Positions 33,712 through 45,523 of a stretch of DNA of 64,000 nt are shown here, piece after piece. Below the pieces are notes generated by a model. The model did no database searches. It saw only the letters and a program-made list of their open reading frames with translations, and was not told the origin of the DNA. Numbering within the stretch: the first letter of the stretch is position 1; each line of letters opens with the position of its first letter. Origin of the DNA: Spirodela intermedia (taxonomy: Eukaryota; Streptophyta; Magnoliopsida; Alismatales; Araceae); NCBI GenBank assembly GCA_902729315.2, contig LR746271.1:1751001-1815000 (forward strand). The letters run 5' to 3'. The position numbers and the translations under genes are program-made.

Positions 33712-33829
33712 CCTAAACCCACAATCACAAGGAATTCGTCTTCAGAAATAAAAGAACAGCAAGGTCACAGAACTAACAAAAACGAATAACGAAGAGACAA
33801 TCTTATGAGCTGTGTGGGAGAATAAGATG

Positions 33830-34194
33830 AGGAATTTACGGCAGTTAAATAGGAAAACCCGAGGAACTCGCATTGATTCTTGGCGGAGATGGTGAGGACG
33901 ACGACGCGAGAGTAGGCGAAGCCGGCGACATTGTTGTAGGAGACTCCAGGCCACCGGCAGGGATCCCCATCGGCCTCTTCCCAGCCGGCGAGGCTGGCGG
34001 AGGGATCACCAGAGGGAGGATTTGAAAGCAAGCAGCGTGAGACCGTTCGGCGACAGCGCCGCGAGGAGGTGAGAGCCAGACGAGGTTAAGAGGAGGACGA
34101 TCTTCATCTGCTCCGCCGCCGCCGCTGCCGCCGCTGCTGCTGCGGAAGGTTTTCCGGCGGCATGAGTCTTTTCCGGCGCCGGCAAGTATTCCAT
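33830..34194 (-). pseudogene. 5' fragment of an LRR receptor-like kinase gene (signal peptide and LRRNT domain)
   Basis: The minus-strand ATG at 34194 (or the downstream Met in frame) leads to a hydrophobic signal-peptide-like segment (KIVLLLTSSG) and then LTLLAFKS. After a frameshift near 34020 the LRRNT consensus continues in another frame: ASLAGWEEADGDPCRWPGVS, then SRVVVLTIS. This W-x-G-V-S cap precedes the LRR ectodomain of plant plasma-membrane receptor kinases. The LRRs, transmembrane segment and kinase are missing, and similarity stops near 33835. An alanine run (GCC/GCT repeats, about 34105-34145) lies upstream of the signal peptide. Confidence 0.75.
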
Positions 34195-34296
34195 CTGTGA
34201 GTTTCGCCGGTGACTAGACTAGTTATCGTTATTCTTCCTAAAAATAGAAAATAAAATTCTTATGAACAATTGCAATGCCCAAGAGTATGGAGTACT

Positions 34297-34330
34297 TTAA
34301 TGAGATAATGTTATGCTCGTTATTTCTGAC

Positions 34331-34369
<39 letters not shown>

Positions 34370-37110
34370 ACACAGAGAGACGACGGCGACGGCGGCGGGT
34401 TTTCCCATGAGTCTTCAATGGTGATTGAAGGTATGTGTTGGATTTTGGGCCAGTCCTCTCCCTCCTTTTCAGCTCTTGAACGGATTTCAGGGGACATATA
34501 CAACAAAACGAGCTCCTTCAATGCAGCCATCTGTTGCAACCCTTCCGGAAGCATCGCCAACTTCTCGCAGCGGACGATCATCAATCTCCTCAGGCGGGGC
34601 ATGGCCCCGGCCTCAATTACCCACCTCTCTAACTCGTCCAGTTCAAGTACGAGGGACTCCAGTTTCGGGAACCCGCCGCGGGAGCAGATCATCTCGTTCC
34701 CTTCGTAGGACCAACGAAGACACAGATATGTAAGTTCAGGGAGCTTCTCGAGCGCCGCAATCGAGTCTTGACCCAGACTGGTCCCCCGTAGTGTGACTTT
34801 GGTGAGATTGGGGGGCCACTGGTCGCCGCCAGAACTTGATTGTTGTGGTGGCCTCCTCACTCTCCCTAACAGCGATAGGACTTGAAGGGAAGAAAAGCTG
34901 GATGGTGTTGTCCATAGAAACTCTGGGACGGACTCGCCTCGTAACCACAACTTCTTCAGGTGTCGCAACTCCGGTAGCCAAGATGACAGCGCGTGATGCT
35001 GATAGTCTTGGATGCCTATTATTTCCAGCTCCCGGAGACTGGTAAGGCTCCCTAGGCAGCTATCTATCCACCTCCCGGCCCGGACCCCCTTGAGCACCTG
35101 CAAGTTGCTTAGGCCTGCCACCAGCATCTCCGGCTCCATTGGAAAGGGAACGATGACCTGGCGTAAGGCCTCGATCTTCCAGAAACCTCTCGGCATCGTT
35201 TTGATTTTAGTCCACTTTGCGTCCAAGCACTGTAGATGACGAAGTTTCCCCACTGAAGACGGAAGACTATCTATCTCTGTATCTTTCAAGCCCAAGTATC
35301 GAAGATGGATCAGGTCTCCAACTTGTTCTGGCAGTTCGAAGATTGGTGCCCTCTCCAGATCGACGACTCTCAGCAGTTTCAGATCTGGAAAAGGGGGGAA
35401 GGTTCTCTTTATATCAGATTCGCCGACGAATCCGAAGGACAGCAAGGTGCGCAGTCTTGGGGTGGACTTCGAGTCCCAGTACGACGCTTTATTCCCCTGA
35501 AGAGAAAGACGCCGCACGGACGAATCCAGTGGGGAGGCGTCTCCGTCGTCTCGGATCCGGTGACAGACGAGGAAGCCCACCTCCTTGGCCTCTGCAACGG
35601 TAAAATCGTGCAGCACATCATGGATCCGGCATCTTACCTCAACTATCATCCTCAAGAGGTCATCATCTTGCACAAGTATCACCATGCACCTCTGGACGAG
35701 CTCTTCCAGGTAATCCTCTGCAGTTTCTTCCAGTGTTTCACCTTCTCTTTGCTCGACGAACCCCTCCGCGATCCATAATCTGATCAGCTTGTCGACTCTA
35801 ATCTCGAGGTCCTCTGGAAGAGAACTGAAATAAAGGAAACAACACTTAAGGTGACGCGGCAAGTCCTCGTAGCTCAGCGCCAGTATATCCAAGCACACTC
35901 GGCCTTCCTCCATGTTTTCCCAGACGAGTGTATCCGCGAGCCTCTTCCACGCCCAGACTGACGGATCTTTCGTGGACAGCAGACCGCCGAGCACCACCAG
36001 AGCCAGAGGCAGGCCCCCGCATTTCCTCGCAATCTGTTTCCCCAAATTCCTCAGCGATTCTGAGCAGATTGCTTCGATATCCTCCTGATACGGGAACGCC
36101 TTCTTGGAGAGGAGCTCCCAGCTCTCCTCCTTGCTAAGTGGCCGCAACTCAAGGGGAGGGGTTGATGGATCCGCAGCTCGGGCGACTTTTTTGTCGCGGG
36201 TGGTGATGAGCACCCGGCTTCCGTTCTGGGCGTCTGGGAGATGCCGACTGAGGATTTTCCAGACCTCGGTGTCCCACACGTCATCCATGACGATCAAGTA
36301 GTTCTCCGCCTCTAAGGTTTCGTAAAGCTTCTCCTCACACTGGGCCCTCGTCATTTGCTCGAGTTTCTTTACTTTGAGCTTCGTGACCTGCCGAAGAATG
36401 TCTCGAAGGAGACCCTCAGCTGAGTACTGCTGGGAGACATCGATCCAAACCGAGAGACTGAACCTGGCTTTTGCTTCGTTGAAGACTCTCTTAGCAAGAG
36501 TGGTCTTCCCGAGGCCGCCCATCCCCACAATAGAGATCATCGATCGCTTCTTCTTGCTCCCGTCGAGCAGATGTCCCAGGATTTTGTCCTTCTCCTCATC
36601 CATGCCGACCAGATCAGTGTCTGGGGCATGGAGAACGACCCGCCTTCGTTCCCGCACTGTCTTGTCGATCTGCCTCCTCGGCTCTCCGCCCAGGTTCTCG
36701 ATTCCGTAGGTGCTTCTTCGTCCATTGATTTCGTCGATTTTGACCCTTATGGCCTCGATCTCGTTACCGAATTTATGGAGAACGATGAATTCATTGAGGG
36801 GTGGAAGGCGGCAACACACAGTGGTTCGGATGAAGCTCCTTTTCCGCCGTTGTTTCCGCTCGGCATCGAGGACGTAAGACTCGACGAGGTCCTCCGCCTG
36901 ATGAGCGATTTCCCTCACATCCCTCACCCAGTTCTTCACGCTTTCGTCCCCCTTGCTTTTCGCGTCGGCATCCTTGAGGAAGCACTCCATCGCCCGGAGC
37001 TCCCTCTTGAGCCACTCCACCTGATCTTTCACTTTGTACAGGAAGACCGCTTCATCGATGAGGAGGTCGCCGACCCGTTGCACGACGTAGCCGAGAACAG
37101 CGTCCGCCAT
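34297..37110 (-). CDS. CC-NB-ARC-LRR (CNL) disease-resistance protein, copy 3 (MADA-type, repeat-encoded tail)
   Basis: Intact single-exon ORF of 937 codons. The N-terminus fits the MADA motif (M-A-D-A, V10, L16-L17, E20). The coiled coil has AEDLVESY 72-79. NB-ARC motifs are P-loop GMGGLGKTT 196-204, kinase-2 YLIVMDDVWD 271-280, RNBS-B 297-305, GLPL 366-369, RNBS-D 424-434 with SLPEDL, and IHD 496-498. LRRs run to the conserved KIQHIP. After that it differs from its paralogues: the frame passes a Pro/Ser stretch and a (GA)n microsatellite, giving an LSLSLS tail of about 40 extra residues. It is otherwise complete and likely an intracellular immune receptor. Confidence 0.94.
34327..34370. repeat. 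(GA)n microsatellite inside the NLR coding sequence
   Basis: About 18 GA dinucleotides at 34335-34367, translated on the minus strand as alternating Leu-Ser near the C-terminus of the NLR. Plus-strand and other-frame ORFs here are artefacts of the repeat. Confidence 0.9.
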
Positions 37111-37779
37111 CCCTCTCCGCCTCTCGCCTACTCTCAGCCAGATCTGGAAATGCTTATCCGGTCAGGCATCTCGCCTATGTTCCTGTGCTCGAGGGTTAAT
37201 ATCTTCGTCGACTATGCCAATCATTGATCATTAGACATGCCAACTAATTATTTACTAAATCCAACGTATTTTTAGCAAATGCCGAGGGCAACATAGGAAA
37301 TCATAAGATGTTCTTCATCTTAGATCGTCCATTCTAAGATGATTTTCAGGGCTTAGCCTCTCTTATTTTATACCCATGAGCCATTGTCAGGGAGGAAGAA
37401 GATGGAGCATGATCCCAGAGGTTTTCAAACTCCTACCTTTAACATACGCCATCAATTCAAAGATTGCTTTTTTTTTTTTATTTGTCATGAAAATTTCTGC
37501 AAAACCCATGAAAAAGGACTAAAATAAGAAACAACGAAAATATTAATCACTTATTTGTCTTTCCGATTTAAATTCAAAGAGAAGATTAAAATTACTCTGT
37601 TAAGGGATTTTTATGGCTGATGAAATCACTTCAAGTCAAATTATTTAAAAAGGATATCAAGCACTGGAGCAAAGCATGTAAATCATCCAAGGAAGGTATC
37701 AAATATACAGAACCAATGTACATTAAAAAGAGTTAAAAGCCGGCCATATTTCTGCGCGAAGCACATGCCCATAACAGGC
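37111..37779. promoter_or_regulatory. upstream region of NLR copy 3, shortened relative to the paralogues
   Basis: The leader (CAGATCTGGAAATGCTTATCCG) and the AATATCTTCGTCGACTATGCC stretch match 15030-15110. The sequence then jumps to one matching about 15450-15530 (TTTACTAAATCCAAC). Roughly 330 bp with three of the four W-box cores seen upstream of copy 1 are therefore missing. 37300-37779 has no recognised feature. Confidence 0.35.
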
Positions 37780-39020
37780 AGTCAAAGGGCACTCAAGAGA
37801 CTGGAATCCTACTCCACTGGGCTTGGAACGACGAGAAATTATTTGTAATGCAGCTCGCCAACATCATCCCCACAGAGCTTCTTCCATCCATTGGGCCAGA
37901 CATAATAAACTGAAGAACAGAGAATTTCAGAAGTAGATATGATGCAAATTCATGCAGCTTTAAATAAAAAAATATACAGCATGGTGTAGCCAAAGGGTTT
38001 TTTTCTTTATTTTTTCAATGTGGGACTTTCTTTTCAGACATTAGGGAAGAAATTATCACACAGTTTAGGTGTCTGTCTGCATTATTCGGCAAGGAAGAGT
38101 GGGTAGGTGGAGAATGAAGAAACATTACAGCTAGAAATTCCACCACTAGCTCCATCTCAGAATATGGGCATCATAGATGGCCCCCTCGAGCCAATTCGGC
38201 AGCTTCTTCAATCGTCATGTCATAGCAGTGGCAAAAATAACTAAAAAACAATATCACACGTCATCAGATGCTGCAAAAAATAAACTCCTTGCAATCAGAC
38301 CTACAAATATACTCAGATTTTCTCAGGGCCAACAGAATCAGCCAATTCCGGGACACACCATTCAAGGACCGATATGACATACTTGGGCTGATCCAGGCCG
38401 CCACTCAGACTGATTGTATAAGCACATGAACATATCCGCAGAAAGTGATATGGGTTCGTTCATCTGTAATTCAAAAGTATGTTAACATAATTGATATTCT
38501 CGCATATAATTTCTTCTGGTTTTGAACAAGACACACATTCTATCATGCCATGTGTTCACAAAATTAATGTGAAAATAGAACAGTTAATTTGTTGCTTGCA
38601 CATAACAGTAGGCATGCTTGCCCATACATGACAATGGTTGCATTCTCTTTATACAAAGCAAGGAAAAATAATTGGGAATGAGCAAAATGGCTCTAGCCAT
38701 TCATTTAACCATTGTTTTTAGTGTGAGATAATTCTATAACATGATCAAAGTGACACGTAGTTTTGTCATACAAACGCTGAAAGTGCAGTGCACACAACGA
38801 AATGAATGATCAAAGTCTGGGTTTCTATTAACAGATGTATAAGCAGCCAATCCAACTCAAACAGACTGCCAATCATGAAATTAGCTTTTCTAGCATGGAT
38901 CATTCTCTGACAATAATAAATCATTTCATCCCCAAATCCAAGAATTAGGATACATTACAAGAAATATGAGGGAGTAGAAACTCGTTTCTTCCTCACACAT
39001 CTAACAGTTAACCAGTGAAA
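37780..39020. repeat. partial block A copy 4 and block B copy 4
   Basis: 37780-38110 matches 20640-21080 (ATAATAAACTGAAGAACAGAG; GAAATTATC then CAGTTTAGGTGTC). 38110-38215 matches 6820-6960. 38220-39020 matches block B (CACGTCATCAGATG, CAATTCCGGGACACA, TAACCAGTGAAAG). No gene remains. Confidence 0.6.
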
Positions 39021-40216
39021 GCCTAAAAATAAAAGCTGTTACTTTCATATTATTTACGAGAATAAATGAGATATTTTCGTCCCAATCGGAGAGTATCTCG
39101 TTCGCCCATCTGTTGTGATTTGATTGTCAGAAATGTGACTGTCGTCAAAGACTCAAAAAGTCAACTGGTTGACTTTTGCAAAATCATTGCGTGTGTGTGT
39201 ATGTTGTATCGCTGGGAGGATCTTCCTGACAAGAACTTTCAGCCTTCGAGACCTTTATTTTTGAAAAGGAAAAAAAGAAAGCATGAAAAGAAAAACTCTC
39301 CTTGGCATATAGGCATCATGGGTGAAGTATTGTTTCACTCTCCACCCATTTTATGATCTAGAAAATAATGAACGTTGTTAGGGGACAAGGGGCCATCATA
39401 TTATATGCATGCCCAACCGGAGTACAACAAGTCGGAATGTTTTTGTATATACTTCCAAGCCAATGGAAATAAACAAGTCTTTTACAGAACTTTTATGAGA
39501 CAATCTGGTTTATTATTTGTCAAATATGACCTGTCCATTTATTCGACTCATATAACGAATTGGAACAGGGAGTATGTACTGGATCGCCTCAAAGAGTGCT
39601 AAATAAGAGCAGGCTCCTGAAATGCTCTGAATTGTCTCAGATTCTTCTGTCATAATGTTTAATCATATCTCTATATTGATCTGCATATAGTATTAGAGCA
39701 TGCAATGTAGAATCAACACATCATCTCGGGATTCTCAAAATACTAAGATGTATTTTTTTGCCGATTTATGAACAAAAAAATTTTAAGTTTCTACTGGTTT
39801 TTCCATGCTATTTTACATCCATGAAATGTTTACTATATTTCGTTTTTACTTAGCCTCTCTTTTATTTCAATGAGAGTAATTCATAGAGTGGGAGTCATTT
39901 GAATATTACTTGAAAATTTCAAAATATCCAATTGAAATTTTATTGATTATTAATGGGAAAAAAATATTAAACATGCCTTGCCCATAAGACAGCTCTTTTC
40001 CCATTCGTCAGTGCAGTCCAATTTTGTATGTGGGATTTCGTCAGCATCAAGTTGATACAACTAATAATATCCTTAAAATGTCTGATTAGAAAATTAGCCG
40101 TGAAAACTAATTGTGAGGTTATAGCCTTAAAAATATACTTGAAATCATTCAAGTATATGGATATAGTGAAAGATTAAGCAAGGTGCTGGATAAGAAGTGG
40201 TGAAGAAGAAACTAAC
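39021..40216. other. AT-rich spacer; palindromic pair of W-boxes at 39156-39177
   Basis: AAAAGTCAAC and GTTGACTTTT face each other around a 2-base centre, giving two convergent TTGACT cores. ORFs at 39066, 39375 and 39967 are not recognised. Nothing else is evident. Confidence 0.3.
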
Positions 40217-40965
40217 CTTTCTCAACCTTATTTTCCTCAGTTCACTCTCCAATTTGTCCTCTAACTTTGTGAGCTCATTTATTTCGTGCTCAATGATCCA
40301 TCATTGAGAAGCCTGCAAAAGGCAGCTGATGTTAGGAATGGGAATGTGCTAATATTTGTATACTGGTTGGCTGACGAGTTTACCGTCATTTCATGATCTT
40401 AGGAATGGTCTACCTCAAGTCCATGCTTTATTTCATGATCTTCAAATTCTACACTCTTACCCTTGATAAGAAAAGTGTTTAGTATTTCATCAGATTTCAT
40501 TAAGAACGTTTTAAGAAAGACACCCAAAATTATGTGCCACAATGAGTTAACACAAAATATGGTCCAACATGGTTTATGCTTTTGTTCTATAGCATGACTA
40601 TCTTCATGCACATTTCCTAGTTGCAAGAATAATGCTAAAATGCTAGAAACTATATCATCGTAGAGTCAAATGCATCAGATGTAAGACATAGATACTAACC
40701 AATTTATGTCAACCAACCAATTTAAGTCGACTAGTGGTTGACACAAAATAATCAAATCTGTGTCCTTTTTATGGACCAATCAATACATTGTTTTGATAAC
40801 GCATTTAATTGTCAAAAGTTAACAAGCAAATAAATGTATGGATAAGCACACAATGTTGTCAAACATAGAGCTGAGTAAATAATACCTTTCGTGTAAGAAC
40901 ATTGTTCTTCACTTTTCTTTCTTCGTCTAAAAATCTTTTACACGCTTTCAAAGGTTTTCTCCAAG
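40217..40965 (-). pseudogene. two possible exons of an unrecognised gene
   Basis: On the minus strand 40965-40886 (80 bp) is bounded by TTTCAG and GGTATT. It encodes a basic-acidic segment with KACKRFLDEERKVKNN. 40312-40217 (96 bp) is bounded by TTGCAG and GGTTAG and encodes a helical charged segment with INELTKLEDKLESELRK. Both end in phase 0, so they would join in frame, but the second carries a TGA near its start. The composition suggests coiled coil. No family is recognised, and this may be a decayed gene or chance. Confidence 0.3.
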
Positions 40966-41249
40966 CTGAAATTTAAGAAAGAGATAAATGTCATGTATAC
41001 AGTATAAGTACATAGAATAAGATCACTAGATGAAATATAATGTAATTCAATGAATACACAGCCATTATTGACATCAATAAATTTATTGTCTATAAACTTT
41101 GTCAAATACATTTGTGTACAAATTAGATAGTATCATCTCTAGATGCAACACATAAACCTATTGTGTCAAATTCTTCTTGTTCCTCTTACTTTAACAAGTT
41201 TTGGTTAAATGATGCATGTATGCTAATTCTACTCTCTAGACTCTATAGT

Positions 41250-41253
41250 AAGA

Positions 41254-41322
<69 letters not shown>
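41250..41322. repeat. (CT)n-(CA)n microsatellite
   Basis: Long CT run followed by about ten CA units. ORFs across it on either strand are artefacts. Confidence 0.9.
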
Positions 41323-41823
41323 GAGTAGGGGTGCATCATAGTGTGATGCACCCCACTATGATCATGGGGTAAGAGATGTGGCATCAACATCATATAAAAA
41401 TAATCAATCATGAAGATGAAACTTCATCATGATGGCACCACTAATCTGATGATATTCTTTTATAAGGTAAGTAAGCCTATAGAAATCCTTAGTGTCAAAT
41501 GTATCATAGAAACATACATAATGGGGAGTTTCAACTTAACTTGCATCCAATTCAAACTCCAATTTTTGTCATGTTTAAAACCAACTACCACCTGAAGATT
41601 TAGTTCCTCAACTATATATGGAAAGTTATAGTGAAAGTTGTTATAATAAAAGTGAACCATATTGACACCATGAAGGTCATGATCATAATAAACAACACTT
41701 CATTCATTAAAATTGTATATGATATTTTAAAATAGTTTGAGAGAAATTTAGATAATTTTTAGGGCAAATAGCTATGCTTATTAACAGTTGGATTAAAACT
41801 ATAAATCTCAAATATAATGGTTT

Positions 41824-41951
41824 TATTGACACAAGAGAATTCATGTAGTCTCAAGATAGAATACACGACTCCTATATAAGAGAGAGGAGAGATGAGAGAG
41901 AGATAGATAATGGGCTTTAGTGGGCCGAGAGTTTGATATCACTATCAAACA
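41824..41951 (-). repeat. Ty1-copia 3' LTR (128 bp)
   Basis: On the minus strand it starts TGTTTGATAG directly after the polypurine tract (TTTGAGGGAGAG, 41952-41963) and ends GTGTCAATA, a mutated CA end. It contains TATATAGGAG near 41870. The first 70 bp (display orientation) reappear at 58635-58704 as the truncated 5' LTR. This is very short for a plant LTR. Confidence 0.75.
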
Positions 41952-44900
41952 CTCTCCCTCAAATTAGAGTATATAAGTCGAACATGCCTAACTTGGTACA
42001 TGTGACATCATAGGAGATGCCGGCCAGACTCTTTGTGAAGACATCTGCTAGCTGATGAAATGATGTCACATGAGAACTAGAGATAAATTCAGACATAACT
42101 TTATCTTGAATGTAATGACAGTCGATTTGAATATCTTTAGTAAGCTCATGAAAAGTGGGATTACCAGTAATGAAGATGGTAACTTGATTGTTGTAATGTA
42201 TGAGTATTGGAGAGAGAGAAGCAATGTCGAGATCGTCAAGAAGTGATTAAAGCTATATTATTTTCTATGTTGTCTCAATCATGGTTAGATACTCAGATTC
42301 TGTACTAGAATAGGACACTACCCTCTATTTTTGAGATCGCTATGTGACTAAGTTATCGTCAATGTATGTGCAATAACTTGTAGTAATCTTTCGATTGTCT
42401 TTAGCACTTGTATATCTAACGTCAGAGTAGACTATAATGTGGAGATAGCTGTGTTGCCGATAGATGAGTGCTTTCCCTAGGGCTCACTTGATGTAGGTGA
42501 GGACTCATAGAGCTCCCTCCCAATGAACTTGTCAAGGCTTCTACATGAATTGACTCAAGACATTAACCATGTACATAATGTCAAGACGAGTGAGTAAAAT
42601 ATATCAACTTGCCCAACAATCGTCGATATCGGTTAGCATCTTTGAGTAGGGGAGATGAAATGTCTTAGATCTATGGGTGAGTTTTCATGGGCAAAGTTTT
42701 CAGCTTACACCCAAGGAGGCATATTTCCTGAAGCATGTCGAGGGTATACTTTCGCTAAGTGAGGGTGAGCTTCCAATCTTGATACATAAACTCAATCTTA
42801 AGAAAATATCACTGAGTCCTCAAGTCATGAATGCTGAGGTGCTGTTGCAAATAAGTTTTGATAGCAAAAAATGTTGACCTCATCACTTTCAATCACAAGA
42901 ATATTGTTGACATAGATTGTAAGGATGATAAAGTCACCTTTTGTTTTCTTCATGAGTATGGTAGGATCTGCAGTGTAGAAGGTGAAGTCAAAGGTAATGA
43001 GTAAATCACTAAACTTGTTAAACCAAACACATAGACTCTACTTGAGCTCATAAATGACATACCGCAAGAGACATACTTTCGATGACACCCCCTGAACAAT
43101 ATACCTAAAAAGTTGCTCTATAAAGACTTGCTCCATGAGATCAATGTACAAAAAGGCATTAGAAACATCTAGCTGGTGGAGAGATCATACCTGATTGACG
43201 ACAAGAGATAGGAGCACGCGAATAGAGTTAAGGCGGACGACATGAGAGAACGTCTTAGTGTAATCGATCACATATGCTTGTGTGAAGCCTTGAGCGACTA
43301 GACGAGCTTTGTGATGAGCGATTGAGTCATCTAGGTGATACTTGAGAGTAAACATCTACTTGTACACCACAATGTTGGCATTAGTTGGACACGTAACTAA
43401 ATGTCAAGTCCCCTGAGCGACTAATGTAGCTACCTATAAATCTATGGCTGCCTTTCATGTAAGTATTTGTATAGCCTTAACATGCGATTGTTGAAGCAAC
43501 TCGGAGGCCATAGAGAGGGCAAAGGCATGAAAAGAAGGAGAAAGAAGGTCATAGGAGATAAATTAGGAGATGAGATGGTGGGTGCAGGCACGTGTACCTT
43601 TGTGGAGGACAATAGGGAGATGAAGGACATTAGGTAGAGTAGTGACCAAAGATGCAAAAGAGATTGTAGAAGAGGATGATGAAGATATTATCTCCATAGT
43701 GGCCTGAGGAGGAGTCAAAATAAGAGAGAAGAAATGAGACTTCTCATAAAAAGTGACGTCGGCCAATGTCATATAATAATGCGTATTGGAGAAGTAGATT
43801 TGATAACCTTTTTGCATACAAAAGTAGATGACAAAGACCCCTTTAAGAGCACAAAGGGTGAGTTTAAAAAGAGAAAGAGAGAAATCCTAGATGAAGGTGG
43901 TGCATTCAAAGACTCGAGGGAGAAGAGAAAAAAGAAGAGAATCAAGGATTAAGTAATGAAAAGGAATGACCCCCTCAAGAAGAGTGAAGGGAAGCTAATT
44001 CTAGAAGTAAGTGACAATTAGAAGGACGTTAGTCTAAAGATAGTAAGAGACATTCATTTCAAAAAGAAATGTACAAGTGATGTCAAGGAACTGACAATGT
44101 TTGTGTTTAGCAACATCATTCTACTACGAAGTGTGGGGATAAGTGGTTTGGTAGAAGATGTCACGATCATTGCAAAAGGTGTGAAGAGATGCTTGAACAA
44201 ACTCACGAGCATTATCAGTACAAAAAATCTTAGGCATAGTAGTGTATTAAGTGATAACTTCGGTGATGAAGTAAGTAATTACGATAACAACCCTAGAGCG
44301 GTCGTGGAGGAACTAGACTTAGTTTACATGAGTATAGTCATCAACAAAAATGATGTCATAATGATGATTCGAGATGGAGGAAGTACAAGATGGTCTCCAT
44401 ACATCACAATGGAGAAAGTCAAATAGAGCGGAAGAGGGGATGCCATCACAACTAGAATAAGAAGTACAGTGATGTTTGCCCAATTGATAAGACTTGCACA
44501 CAAATTTAGAGAGAGAAAGTCACAATAAGATTTTTTGTGACTTAGAGAAAGGTTCAAATGACAATGCCACAAAGGAAAAGAAATAGTCGTAGACGTGACA
44601 AAAAAGACTTGAAGGCCAAATGAGGGTTCATCAAAAATGAGTTCGTAGACATCCTAATCTTTTTTATGACCCAAACTAATCTTTCATCTGGTACGTAGAT
44701 CTTGAAAAATACAGTGAAAGGGAAAGAATGTGATTGTACAAAAGAGGACACGGGTAATAGTACTAATGAATAGAAGGTTAGTAAGAAAACCAGAAACATA
44801 GAGAACTTGAGTAAGGTGAAGGAAGAGAGAAGCCGAAGTGACACTATATGACCTTTGACTAGATAGGTCCAGCCATCGACAATGATGATAGGGGGATGGG

Positions 44901-45518
44901 CTGAGTAGGCTGATAGGAGGAGAGAATAGGAGGGATACTAGTCATGTGGGTGGAGGTCCTCGGATCGATAATCCACAACATTGAAGAAGAAGCAAGAAGA
45001 GCATGTGTACTTAGTATGGAGGTTGAAAACGAGGTGAGCCTAGTAGAGGTGGAAGCATCGGTATTATTCGCGTGGCGAATGATATTATACTTCACAAGCA
45101 TCAAGGTCACGTGGAAGGTAGGAGTTAAAATATGGTATGGAGTGGGGAACATTAGAGTCAGAGAAGTTATTACCAACTATGTAGAAGTAGGCTTGCCAAA
45201 TTACTTCTAACACTTAGTAGCTAGATGATTCTACTTCCTACAGTAAGGACATGGAGGAAAAGTGTTGTGCCCATGTCCGCAACGAGTACAACTATTGTTA
45301 GAGTAGAAATGAGGGGTATCATCTTGAGCTTACGAAGCAATAATAGCTAGAGCCAAAGGAGTAGAGGAGACGTCTAGAAAGGAAGAGAAGGAGTAGATTG
45401 ACATATCAGTGGTGACCCAAAAGGCTACCTAGAAGATGGAGGTAAGATCAGACATGAAATCTCCAAAGAGAATAGACCCTTAAATCTAGGATGTGATGGA
45501 TGAATGAAGTCCACTAAT
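41952..45518 (-). pseudogene. Ty1-copia pol and 3' part of gag, decayed
   Basis: On the minus strand, reading from 45518 down, the copia order is visible across several frames. First is the gag C-terminus with a CCHC-like knuckle (about 45300-45210). Then comes the protease active-site segment, with DSG degraded in LWIID (about 44980-44940). The integrase catalytic core shows GKHH, HCDVW and FVDDYT (44500-44319) and TDNAREF (about 44225). Reverse transcriptase runs about 43380-42500, with HKARLVAQGF then LHQLDVSNAFL. RNase H follows, with YSDVRYTSAKDNRK (about 42440) and LADVFTKSL (about 42030). Stops and frameshifts occur throughout. The RT box reads YVNN (about 42918) instead of YVDD. Gag continues across the inserted LTR at 45524-47126. 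Confidence 0.85.
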
Positions 45519-45523
45519 ATAAA

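Noticed and set aside
35217-37227. Plus-strand ORFs of 128, 157 and 218 codons
   Set aside because: They lie antisense to the intact NLR on the minus strand and match no family.
40217-40312. MADS-box K-domain exon
   Set aside because: The charged helix looked similar at first, but the diagnostic K-domain residues and exon sizes do not fit.
41163-41411. ORFs across a CT/CA repeat
   Set aside because: Microsatellite artefacts on both strands.
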